Made by a program: the position numbers and the translations under genes | Notes under the pieces: model-generated | Seen by the model: only the letters and a program-made list of their open reading frames with translations | Database searches by the model: none | What the model was told of the DNA's origin: nothing | NCBI RefSeq assembly: GCF_030580855.1 | Contig: NZ_JAUQOP010000013.1 | Location: 1 to 64,000, forward strand | Direction of reading: 5' to 3' | Source of the DNA: Pseudomonas citrullilanati | Lineage (GTDB): Bacteria > Pseudomonadota > Gammaproteobacteria > Pseudomonadales > Pseudomonadaceae | DNA length: 64,000 nt | Part shown: positions 35,335 to 43,415 of the stretch, piece by piece | Numbering within the stretch: the first letter of the stretch is position 1 | Layout: each line of letters starts with the position of its first letter

Positions 35335-38300
35335 TGTTGCGCCTCCAGTTTCAAGGCCCGGGCGGCCTTGCGGGCCTCGCTGCGCTCGACGAAGTTACGG
35401 ATCAATACATAGAACACCGGGGTCAGCAGCAGGCCGAAGAAGGTCACGCCGAGCATCCCCGAGAACACCGCGACACCCATGGCGTGGCGCATTTCCGCAC
35501 CGGCGCCGCTGGAGAACACCAGGGGCACCACGCCCATGACGAAGGCGAAGGAGGTCATCAGGATCGGCCGCAGACGCAAGCGGCATGCTTCCAGGACCGC
35601 CGCCAGCGGGTTCATGCCTTCGAGCTGTTTGTCCTTGGCGAACTCGACGATCAGGATCGCGTTCTTGCAGGCAAGCCCCACCAGTACGATCAAGCCGATC
35701 TGGGTAAAGATGTTGTTGTCGCCGCCGGAGATGATCACCCCGGTGATGGCCGACAGCAGCGTCATCGGTACGATCAGGATCACCGCCAGTGGCAGGCTCC
35801 AGCTTTCGTATTGCGCCGCGAGCACCAGGAACGCCAGCAGTACGCAGAGCGGGAACACGAACAGCGCGGTGTTGCCCGAGAGGATCTGCTGGTACGTCAG
35901 GTCGGTCCACTCGTAGGTCATGCCGTTGGGCAATTCGTCCTTGAGCAGCTTCTCGATGGCTTTCTCGGCCTGGCCGGAGCTGTAGCCCGGGGCGGCGGCA
36001 CCGTTGATTTCAGCGGTGATGAAGCCGTTGTAGTGCATCACGCGGTCAGGGCCCGAGGTGTCGCTGACCTTGATGAAGGTCGCCAGCGGGATCATCTCGC
36101 CACGGTTGTTGCGCACCTTGAGCTGGCCGATCTGGTCGGCCTCGAGGCGGAACTGTTGCTCGGCCTGGACGTTGACCTGGTAAGTGCGGCCGAAGCGGTT
36201 GAAGTCGTTGGCATACAGCGAGCCCAGGTAGATCTGCAGGGTGTCGAAGATGTCGCTGACGGCCACGCCGTGGGTCTTGGCTTTCTCACGGTCGATGGCG
36301 GCATCGACCTGAGGCACGTTCACCGTGTAGCTGGTGAACAGGCCGGCCAGTTCCGGCACGCTGCGGCTCTTGGTGATGATGTTCATGGTTTCTTTGTACA
36401 GCTCGTCGTAGCCCAGGTTGCCCCGGTCCTCGATTTGCAGGCGGAAACCACCGATCGTCCCCAGCCCCTGTACCGGCGGCGGCGGGAAGATCGCCATGTA
36501 GGCTTCCTGGATCCCGGCGAACTGGCCGTTCAAGGCGCCGGCGATGGCGCCGGCCGATTGGCTCGGGTCCTTGCGCTCGTCGAAGGGCTTGAGGGTCACG
36601 AACACGATGCCGGCGTTCGGGCTGTTGGTGAACCCGTTGATCGACAGGCCGGGGAAGGCCACCGCGCTTTCCACGCCTGGCTGCTTGAGGGCCAGGTCGG
36701 ACATGCGCTTGATCACGTCTTCGGTGCGGTCCAGGCTGGCGGCATCCGGCAATTGGGCGAAGGCCACCAGGTACTGCTTGTCCTGGCCGGGTACGAAGCC
36801 GGTCGGCGTGTTGGAGAAACCGAAGAAGGTCAGCACCATCAGGCCCGCATAGAGCAGCAGGGCGATGCCGCTGCTGCGGATCACGCGGGCGACCGTGCCC
36901 ACGTAGCCATGGCTGGCACGCTCGAAGAAGCGGTTGAACGGACGGAACAACCAGCCACCGAAGAGCTTGTCCAGGAACTTGGAGAAGCGGTCCTTGGGCG
37001 CGTCATGGCTCTTGAGCAATACGGCGGCCAGGGCTGGCGACAAGGTCAGCGAGTTGAGCGCCGAGATCACTGTCGAAATGGCGATGGTCAGGGCGAACTG
37101 CTTGTAGAACTGCCCGGTCAGGCCGCTGATGAACGCCGCGGGTACGAACACCGCGCACAGCACCAGGGCGGTGGCGATGATCGGGCCGGTCACTTCGCCC
37201 ATGGCGCGCTTGGTCGCCTCCACGGGAGTCAGCCCCAGCTCGATGTTCCGCTCGACGTTCTCCACCACCACGATGGCGTCGTCCACCACGATGCCGATGG
37301 CCAATACCAGGCCGAACAGCGAGAGGGCGTTCAGCGAGAACCCGAACAGGTGCATCACGGCGAACGTACCGATCAGCGACACCGGCACAGCCACCAACGG
37401 GATGATCGAGGCGCGCCAGGTCTGCAGGAACAGGATCACCACCAGGACCACCAGGATCAGGGCTTCGAACAGGGTGTGGACCACCGCTTCGATGGAGCCA
37501 CGGACGAAGATCGTCGGGTCATAGACGATGCTGTAGTCCATGCCGGCCGGGAAGCCTTTCTTCAGTTCCTCCATCTTGTTGCGCACGTCGTTGGAGATCT
37601 GGATCGCGTTGGAGCCAGGGCGCTGGAAGATCGGGATCGCCACCGCCGGCTGGTTGTCCAGCAGCGATCGCAGGGCGTACTGGCTGGAGCCCAGTTCGAC
37701 CCGGGCGATGTCCTTCAGGCGCGTGATCTCGCCATTGGCGCCGGAGCGAATGATGATGTTCTCGAACTCTTCCTCGCTCACCAGGCGACCCTGGGTGTTG
37801 ATCGACAGCTGGAACGCCTGGGCATTCGGCGCCGGTGGCGCACCCAGGGCACCCGCGGCCACCTGGCGGTTCTGTTCACGAATCGCGGTGACCACGTCGG
37901 TGGCGGTCAGGTTGCGCGAGGCGGTCTTGTTCGGATCCAGCCACACCCGCAAGGAGTAATCGCCCATGCCGAACAGCTGCACATCACCCACGCCGCCCAG
38001 GCGCGCCAGCTCATCCTTGATGTTGAGCAGGGCGTAGTTGGACAGGTAGAGCATGTCGTAGCGTTTGTCTGGCGAGGTCAAGTGCACGACCATGGTCAGG
38101 TCGGGCGAGGCCTTGTCCACCGTGATGCCGATCCGGGTCACTTCTTCCGGCAGCTTGGGCTCGGTGCGGGTGACGCGGTTCTGCACCTGCACCTGGGCGT
38201 TGTCCAGGTCGGTGCCCAGGGCAAAGGTGATGGTCAGGGTGATCTTGCCGTCAGCGGTGGATTGCGAGGACATGTACAACATGTTCTCGACGCCGGTGAT

Positions 38301-38510
38301 GGCTTGTTCCAGGGGCGCGGCCACGGTTTCGCCGATGACCTTGGGGTTGGCGCCGGGGAAGTTGGCGCGGACCACGACGGTCGGCGGCACGACTTCCGGG
38401 TATTCGCTGATCGGCAATTGGAACAGCGAGATGGCGCCGGCGATCAGGATCAGCAGCGAAAGCACCGCTGCGAAGATCGGCCGCGAAATGAAGAACTGGG
38501 AAAATTTCAT
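35331..38510 (-). CDS. mexF: RND multidrug efflux pump MexF
   Basis: 1059 residues; 1062 in P. aeruginosa MexF, to which it looks very similar along the whole length from memory. Inner-membrane proton/drug antiporter with 12 membrane helices and two large periplasmic loops. The proton-relay Asp pair is in GIVVDDAIVVVENVE (TM4), and the conserved Lys is in ACKNAILIVEFAK (TM10). In P. aeruginosa the pump exports chloramphenicol, fluoroquinolones, trimethoprim and quorum-signal precursors. Starts 14 bases after mexE. Confidence 0.95.
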   Translation of the reverse strand: MKFSQFFISRPIFAAVLSLLILIAGAISLFQLPISEYPEVVPPTVVVRANFPGANPKVIGETVAAPLEQAITGVENMLYMSSQSTADGKITLTITFALGTDLDNAQVQVQNRVTRTEPKLPEEVTRIGITVDKASPDLTMVVHLTSPDKRYDMLYLSNYALLNIKDELARLGGVGDVQLFGMGDYSLRVWLDPNKTASRNLTATDVVTAIREQNRQVAAGALGAPPAPNAQAFQLSINTQGRLVSEEEFENIIIRSGANGEITRLKDIARVELGSSQYALRSLLDNQPAVAIPIFQRPGSNAIQISNDVRNKMEELKKGFPAGMDYSIVYDPTIFVRGSIEAVVHTLFEALILVVLVVILFLQTWRASIIPLVAVPVSLIGTFAVMHLFGFSLNALSLFGLVLAIGIVVDDAIVVVENVERNIELGLTPVEATKRAMGEVTGPIIATALVLCAVFVPAAFISGLTGQFYKQFALTIAISTVISALNSLTLSPALAAVLLKSHDAPKDRFSKFLDKLFGGWLFRPFNRFFERASHGYVGTVARVIRSSGIALLLYAGLMVLTFFGFSNTPTGFVPGQDKQYLVAFAQLPDAASLDRTEDVIKRMSDLALKQPGVESAVAFPGLSINGFTNSPNAGIVFVTLKPFDERKDPSQSAGAIAGALNGQFAGIQEAYMAIFPPPPVQGLGTIGGFRLQIEDRGNLGYDELYKETMNIITKSRSVPELAGLFTSYTVNVPQVDAAIDREKAKTHGVAVSDIFDTLQIYLGSLYANDFNRFGRTYQVNVQAEQQFRLEADQIGQLKVRNNRGEMIPLATFIKVSDTSGPDRVMHYNGFITAEINGAAAPGYSSGQAEKAIEKLLKDELPNGMTYEWTDLTYQQILSGNTALFVFPLCVLLAFLVLAAQYESWSLPLAVILIVPMTLLSAITGVIISGGDNNIFTQIGLIVLVGLACKNAILIVEFAKDKQLEGMNPLAAVLEACRLRLRPILMTSFAFVMGVVPLVFSSGAGAEMRHAMGVAVFSGMLGVTFFGLLLTPVFYVLIRNFVERSEARKAARALKLEAQQ

Positions 38511-38524
38511 CTGGATTCAGTCCC

Positions 38525-39790
38525 TTAACCGCGTGGGGTCGTCGCGGCCAGTTTGCCTGCCGCTCCAGACGCTGCCTTGGAAGGCGCGACTTGAGGCAGG
38601 TTGCTGGCTTCGAGCGCTTTACGTTGTTGTGCCAGGGCCGCGAGGGTTTCCTCGCTGGCCATCGGTACCGTTTCAGGCGTGACCGGCGAACCCGGACGTG
38701 CCCGTTGCAGCCCCTTGACGATGATGGTGTCGTTCTTGTTCAGGCCACTGCGCACGATGCGCAGGCCTTCGATCTTCGGCCCCAGTTCGACGGCGCGGTA
38801 GGCCGGCTTGTTGTCCGCGTCCATCACCAGTACGAATTTCTTGCCCAGGTCGGTGCCGACGGCTTCGTCGTTGATCAGCACGGCGGAGTAGGTGCCGCTG
38901 CCCACCAGCTTGAGACGGGCATACAGCCCGGGGGTGTAGTCGCCGTCCTTGTTGTCGAACACGGCGCGACCGCGAATGGTGCCGGTCTGCGGGTTGACCT
39001 GGTTGTCGACGAAGTTCATCTGGCCCAGGTGCGGGTTGCCGTCCTCGTTGGACAGGCCCATGTAGACCGGCGTGGCTTGGCCGCGCTGGCCCTGGCGGGC
39101 GAGTTGGGTGTACTTGAGGAAGACCCGTTCGTCGGCGTCGAAGTAAGCGTAGACCTTGTCGGTGGACACCACGCTGGTGAGTGGCGTGACGTCGGCGGTC
39201 ACCAGGTTGCCGGCGGTGATTTGCGCGCGGCTGACGCGTCCGCTGATGGGCGAGGTGACGCGGGTGAAGCTCAGGTTCAGCTTGGCCAGGTCCAGTTGCG
39301 CCTGGATGGCTGCAACGGCGGCGCGGGCCTCCTGGGCGGCGGTGGTACGCGAGTCCGCCAGCTCGGCGGAAATGGCATTGCTCTGGCGCAGGCGTTCACC
39401 GCGCTGGGCTTCGTTCTCGCTGCGGGTCGCCGTGGCGCGGGCCTGGGCCAGTTGCGCTTCGAGGCGACGCACTTCAGCCTGGAAGGGGCGTGGGTCGATC
39501 TGGAACAGCAAATCGCCTTTCTTGACCAGCGCGCCTTCGGTGAAGGCGACTTCGTCGATCTGTCCCGAGACCCGAGGACGGATCTCGACGGTTTCCGGCG
39601 CTTCGAGACGCCCGGTGAACTCGTCCCATTCGTTGACCGGTTGCTCCAGGACCTTGGCCACACTGACTTTGGCCGGAGGCATGGAGGCCGCCGTGTCGGG
39701 GGTCTTGCCGCAAGCGCTCATCACCAGCACCGCCAGCAAGGCAAGGGGGAAACGCAATTTCGAGAGGGGCTGTTGAAGTGAATGGTCCAT
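38525..39790 (-). CDS. mexE: RND periplasmic adaptor MexE
   Basis: 421 residues from ATG 39790 (MDHSLQQPLSK). Lipoprotein signal with lipobox VMSAC, then the membrane-fusion-protein order: barrel-sandwich (VEIRPRVSGQIDEVAFTEG across 70-88), coiled-coil hairpin with AQLAQARATATRSENEA, the return strand RVTSPISGRVSRAQ, then beta-barrel and membrane-proximal domains. It bridges MexF and OprN in the periplasm. A start three codons earlier is possible. First gene of the operon; a LysR-type palindrome lies about 85 bases upstream, but no mexT-like gene is adjacent. Confidence 0.93.
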   Translation of the reverse strand: MDHSLQQPLSKLRFPLALLAVLVMSACGKTPDTAASMPPAKVSVAKVLEQPVNEWDEFTGRLEAPETVEIRPRVSGQIDEVAFTEGALVKKGDLLFQIDPRPFQAEVRRLEAQLAQARATATRSENEAQRGERLRQSNAISAELADSRTTAAQEARAAVAAIQAQLDLAKLNLSFTRVTSPISGRVSRAQITAGNLVTADVTPLTSVVSTDKVYAYFDADERVFLKYTQLARQGQRGQATPVYMGLSNEDGNPHLGQMNFVDNQVNPQTGTIRGRAVFDNKDGDYTPGLYARLKLVGSGTYSAVLINDEAVGTDLGKKFVLVMDADNKPAYRAVELGPKIEGLRIVRSGLNKNDTIIVKGLQRARPGSPVTPETVPMASEETLAALAQQRKALEASNLPQVAPSKAASGAAGKLAATTPRG

Positions 39791-39874
39791 GGATAGCATC
39801 CGCCAATGTATTGAGAATGGGCGGATGATGCGTGGCGTGCGTCAACGGAACGAATCGAATGAAATAAAGGTAAC

Positions 39875-39891
39875 TATCATTCGGAATGATA
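39875..39891 (-). promoter_or_regulatory. LysR-type palindrome upstream of mexE, candidate MexT site
   Basis: TATCATT-CGG-AATGATA is a perfect inverted repeat. It contains ATC-N9-GAT, the core of NodD-type LysR boxes, and read toward mexE it gives ATCA-N5-AATGAT-N4-ACCTT, partly matching the MexT consensus ATCA-N5-GTCGAT-N4-ACYAT as I recall it. Confidence 0.5.
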
Positions 39892-39977
39892 TAAGCCATC
39901 AACGACGCCTCTAATTCGGGCCTTTCGTTAGGCTGCTATCAATTTGGATGATGGCAGGCAGTGTCTTCCACAGGCGT

Positions 39978-40742
39978 CTACTTCGGTAGATAGGTGTCAT
40001 GGATCCGCTTGAATGCGCCTTCCGCGCGCAGGCTTTCAACGGCGTCGCGCAGGTCTTCGACCATCTTCGGATCGCATTGCTTCGAGCAGGCCAGGTACAG
40101 ATCGGCCTTGCTGCCGACCAGGCTCATCAGCAGTTTGCGCTTGGACACCCTGGGCCAGATGTAGCGGCTCTCGGGCACGCCATTGAACCAGGCATCGATG
40201 CGCCCCATCAGCAGCAGTTGTGCGGGGTTTTCGCCGATGGCCACGGGGTAGATCTGGTCATCCCTGAAGCCTTCGGTGCGCAGGATCTCCTCTTGCGCGC
40301 TGCCCAGGCCGACGCCGATCTTGTGGAAGGTCCCCCGCGCCTGAGCGAAGCTGCCCACCCGTTGTTCGAGGCTGAAGAACGCTCGTTCCATGGGCATGAT
40401 CGCCGCAATCCAGGTAAAGCGGGTTTCCCGGCCCGGGATGCGCGACAGCGGCGTGATCAGGTGGTCGTGTTCCTCGCTCACGTGTTTCTGGGCCCTGGCC
40501 CAGGGGAGCACGTGGATCTTCACCGGGTAGCCGGCCCTGTTCATCGCCGCCACGGCGACATCGCCGACGATCCCGTAGCCCCGGGGATCGTCGACGAACG
40601 TCAGCGGTGGCGCGTCGAGGATGTGCAGTTCGATGGGCGCGGGCTCACCGTGTGCGGCAGGCCCTGTCAGCAGCGCGAACATTACGCAAAGCCCGTAGAG
40701 CACCTGGATGAAGACCCTTGGGGCGCCTGCGGTGGAGCTCAT
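39978..40742 (-). CDS. periplasmic solute-binding-like protein (SBP family 3 type)
   Basis: About 254 residues. A signal peptide (FIQVLYGLCVMFALLTGPAAHG) precedes a small bilobed domain: IELHILDAPPLTFVDDPRGYGIVGDVAVAAMNRAGYPVKIHVLPWARA is the usual N-lobe pattern split over about 35-85. Family members bind amino acids or other small solutes. There are no permease or ATPase genes beside it, so it is an orphan; many pseudomonad orphans of this type have no known ligand. The start is uncertain: ATG 40742 has GAAG upstream, while upstream ATG/GTG codons to 40775 lack a ribosome site. Divergent from the tetR gene. Confidence 0.75.
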   Translation of the reverse strand: MSSTAGAPRVFIQVLYGLCVMFALLTGPAAHGEPAPIELHILDAPPLTFVDDPRGYGIVGDVAVAAMNRAGYPVKIHVLPWARAQKHVSEEHDHLITPLSRIPGRETRFTWIAAIMPMERAFFSLEQRVGSFAQARGTFHKIGVGLGSAQEEILRTEGFRDDQIYPVAIGENPAQLLLMGRIDAWFNGVPESRYIWPRVSKRKLLMSLVGSKADLYLACSKQCDPKMVEDLRDAVESLRAEGAFKRIHDTYLPK

Positions 40743-40931
40743 GATCATTGCTTCAGGCATTGAAATTGGATGCACCCTTTGTTTTTATCGGACGTGCCAT
40801 GCCTGGCTGTCGGCCCGGACGCGTGTTTCTGAAGGTTAGATCAAAGCGCCGATCAAGGCCTTGCCCCCTGGTCGGCAGTGGAGGGAGCGGCGTGTCATGG
40901 TGCGCCAGTGTCGCCTGGAAGCCCGCAGATT

Positions 40932-40955
40932 GTGACCGAATTACAAAGTAGTCAT
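40932..40955 (+). promoter_or_regulatory. operator copy 1 (GTGAC-N14-GTCAT) upstream of tetR
   Basis: Same 24-base geometry as three other sites in the locus (41707, 43235, 43345). It ends 38 bases before the tetR ATG, suggesting autoregulation. Confidence 0.55.
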
Positions 40956-40993
40956 GCGTTGTCAACCGCCCGGGGGATGCGTAAGCTGCCCCC

Positions 40994-41608
40994 ATGAACC
41001 AGTCATCTTCCCCCAGTACGCGCGGCCCGGCCGATCACGAAATTCGCGACCAGATCGTCGCGGCGGCCAACGAGCATTTCAGTCAATACGGCTATGGCAA
41101 GACCACGGTGTCCGACCTGGCCAAGGCCATCGGCTTTTCCAAGGCCTACATCTATAAGTTCTTCGATTCCAAGCAGGCGATCGGCGAAGCCATCTGCGGT
41201 CGCTGCCTGTCAGAAATCGTCGCGGCCGTGGAGCAAGCCATCGCCGAAGAAGGGCTGTCGGCCACGGAGCGTTTCCGGCGCCTGGTCAAGACCGTGATCG
41301 CCACTGGGGTCAACTTGTTCTTCAATGATCGCAAGCTCTATGACATCGCGGCGTTTTCCGCCTCGGAGCGCTGGCCGAGCTCGCAGGTCTATAACGCGCG
41401 GATCCGCGAGTTCGTGGTGCAGATCGTCCGGGAAGGGCGCGAACTCGGCGAGTTCGAACGCAAGACACCGCTGGATGAAACCGTGGATGCGATCCACCTC
41501 GCCCTGCGGCCTTTCGTCAATCCCTTGTTGCTGCAGTACAACCTCGACTATGTCGACGACGCCCCGACCCTCACCGCCAACCTCATCCTGCGCAGCCTGA
41601 TGCCTTGA
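40994..41608 (+). CDS. TetR-family transcriptional regulator
   Basis: 204 residues. N-terminal TetR helix-turn-helix: RDQIVAAANEHFSQYG, TTVSDLAKAIGFSKAYIYKFFDSKQAI (about 35-60). The C-terminal ligand domain is all-helical, with SERWPSSQVYNARIREFV typical of efflux-linked TetR proteins. It is convergent with the outer-membrane factor gene and part of the locus whose promoters share one operator; the simplest reading is that it represses the RND system and itself. The effector is unknown. The ATG 40994 follows GCCCCC with no strong ribosome site. Confidence 0.9.
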   Translation: MNQSSSPSTRGPADHEIRDQIVAAANEHFSQYGYGKTTVSDLAKAIGFSKAYIYKFFDSKQAIGEAICGRCLSEIVAAVEQAIAEEGLSATERFRRLVKTVIATGVNLFFNDRKLYDIAAFSASERWPSSQVYNARIREFVVQIVREGRELGEFERKTPLDETVDAIHLALRPFVNPLLLQYNLDYVDDAPTLTANLILRSLMP

Positions 41609-41640
41609 TGCCCAGCGCCTGACCGCATCCCGGCGGTCAG

Positions 41641-43209
41641 TCATTCAACCGCGACGAAACTTCGACGTCGAATCCCAAAGGATTTGGGCGTCTGCCTGAC
41701 TGGATTGTGACCATTATTAATGTTGGTCACATTGATGGACATAGTTGCGGTGTCTTCAGCCACGGGTTGCACCAGGGAGGATTGCCAACCACCGCCGAGC
41801 GCCCGGAACGCGGCGACCGCGGCCCGTGCCGACTCCGTTCGCGCCTGCGCCCGGGCATCGGAAGCCTGCAACAAGGTCTGGTCCGCTTGCAGCACGTCGA
41901 TCAGGCTGGCCGTGCCTTTCTGGTACGCAACGAACGACGATTGGCGAGCCTGGGCCAGGGACGCTTCGCCGGCGGTGAGGGTAGTGGCCTGGGCTTCGCG
42001 GTTCACCAGAGCGGAGAGGGCGTTCTCGACATCCTCGCTGGCACGCAGCACCGACTGGCGGTAAGCGGCCAGGGCTTCGGCTTCACGACCCTTGGCTTGA
42101 TCGATCTGGGCATCGATGCGGCCAAAATCGAACAGCCGCCAGCGCAGGCCCAGGGCGATCGCCGACTGGTTGGCACCGCCAGTGAACAAGTTGCCGCCCG
42201 ATACCGACGTGGCGCTGCCGAGCAATGCACTGAGGGAGAACTTGGGGTAATACTCGGCAACGGCCTCGCCGATGCGCGCGTTGGAAGCGGCCAGGCGACG
42301 CTCTGCCACGATCAGGTCAGGCCGTCGGCGGAGCAGGTCGGCCGGGGTGCCCATCGCTGAGATCTGCGGGGCCTGCGGCAGGCTGGCGGCACCGGCCAGT
42401 TGCGTGCGGTGGGTGCCAGGCGGGGTACCGAGCATCACATCCAGCGCGTTCATGGCGGCATCCAGGCCGGTTTGCAGCACTGGCACGCTGGCCTGGACCT
42501 GGGCCAGTGAGCCCTCGGTCTGGTGGACCTGGTAACTGGCGGCGAGCCCTTTGCTGTAGAGCAGCCGGACCTTCTCCAGCAGGTCCCGCTGCGTGGCGAC
42601 CTGGCGGTTGGCGATGTCCAGCCGGGCCTGCAAGCCGCGAACAGTGAGGTAGATATCGGCCGTTTGTGCCGCCACGAACAACCGCGTGGCGGCGACGCCC
42701 GCTGTGCTGGCCTGGTACTCGGCCAGCGCCGCCTCGCGTCCGCGTCGCAGGCCGCCGAAGAGGTCGAGCTCCCAACCGGCATTGAGGTCGATCTCGTAGG
42801 CGTTGCCGTATCGATCGTAGCCAGGTGTCGAATCGAGCACCTGGCCGAGGGGCGTCTCGATGGACTGGTAGGCGCGCGCGGCCTGCCCGCTGACGTTCGC
42901 CGAAGGCAGCAAGGCCGCATTCGCCGCCCCCAGGCCCGCCCTGGCCTGGGTGACGCGGGCGGCGGCTTGCGCCAGGTCGAGGTTCTGCTCCAGTGCCTTG
43001 GAAACGAAGTCGGTCAACAATGGATCACCGAAGCCCTCCCACCAGGTGGCGAGGCTGGCCGGCGCGGTGGTGGGGCGTCGTTCGACAGCCGCCTGGCCCA
43101 GGAAACGATCGGAAAACGCGGCATCCGGACGCTGGTAGTCCGGGCCGACCGCGCAACCTGCCAACAAGCTGGCGCTGAACCATAGGGCGATGGGGCGGAG
43201 AGGGGGCAT
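41641..43209 (-). CDS. outer-membrane efflux factor (TolC/OprM-like lipoprotein)
   Basis: 522 residues from ATG 43209 (MPPLRPIAL), AGGATCCCC upstream. Lipoprotein signal with FSASLLAGCAVGPDY, two OEP repeats (GWELDLFGGLRRG; LLRRRPDLIVAERRL), and the usual ending FRALGGGWQSSL near residue 475. After that about 45 further residues follow (Asn/Thr-rich, then basic), beyond where OprM relatives normally stop; a copy of the locus operator lies in the DNA of this tail. Divergent from the adaptor/RND genes, with which it should form one tripartite pump. Confidence 0.9.
   Translation of the reverse strand: MPPLRPIALWFSASLLAGCAVGPDYQRPDAAFSDRFLGQAAVERRPTTAPASLATWWEGFGDPLLTDFVSKALEQNLDLAQAAARVTQARAGLGAANAALLPSANVSGQAARAYQSIETPLGQVLDSTPGYDRYGNAYEIDLNAGWELDLFGGLRRGREAALAEYQASTAGVAATRLFVAAQTADIYLTVRGLQARLDIANRQVATQRDLLEKVRLLYSKGLAASYQVHQTEGSLAQVQASVPVLQTGLDAAMNALDVMLGTPPGTHRTQLAGAASLPQAPQISAMGTPADLLRRRPDLIVAERRLAASNARIGEAVAEYYPKFSLSALLGSATSVSGGNLFTGGANQSAIALGLRWRLFDFGRIDAQIDQAKGREAEALAAYRQSVLRASEDVENALSALVNREAQATTLTAGEASLAQARQSSFVAYQKGTASLIDVLQADQTLLQASDARAQARTESARAAVAAFRALGGGWQSSLVQPVAEDTATMSINVTNINNGHNPVRQTPKSFGIRRRSFVAVE
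41707..41730. promoter_or_regulatory. operator copy 2, inside the 3' end of the outer-membrane factor gene
   Basis: GTGACCA-N10-TGGTCAC, perfect seven-base arms, identical in arms and spacing to the site at 43235-43258 although the centre differs. It lies in the unusual C-terminal tail of the gene. Confidence 0.65.
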
Positions 43210-43234
43210 GGGGATCCTGGTGTAGGGTTGGTTT

Positions 43235-43268
43235 GTGACCATATTATATTGTGGTCACTTGCTGTCAA
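43235..43268 (-). promoter_or_regulatory. operator copy 3 and promoter of the outer-membrane factor gene
   Basis: The palindrome GTGACCA-N10-TGGTCAC spans 43235-43258. On the minus strand TTGACA (43263-43268) and TAATAT (43241-43246) are 16 bases apart, so the -10 box lies within the palindrome: binding would block the promoter. Confidence 0.75.
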
Positions 43269-43344
43269 TCAGACTTCCTAGCGGCCTTTCACAGGAATGT
43301 GACGTTTTTATGAGGTGAGAGTGAACTGGCTGAGTGACGAGCCT

Positions 43345-43380
43345 GTGACGATTGACAGTAATAGTCACTCGACTGAGAAT
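43345..43380 (+). promoter_or_regulatory. operator copy 4 and promoter of the adaptor/RND operon
   Basis: GTGAC-N14-GTCAC at 43345-43368 overlaps a perfect -35 TTGACA (43352-43357); GAGAAT at 43375-43380 follows after 17 bases. The arrangement is that of a repressor-blocked promoter. Confidence 0.7.
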
Positions 43381-43415
43381 GAGGCTCCTGTCCTACTCCT
43401 CAAGTTAGGGAACCT

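Noticed and set aside
35334..38528. 1064-codon plus-strand frame opposite mexF
   Set aside because: It is the antisense shadow of a high-GC gene: the product is low-complexity (His, Gln, Arg, Gly rich) with no domain, and mexF itself is unmistakable.
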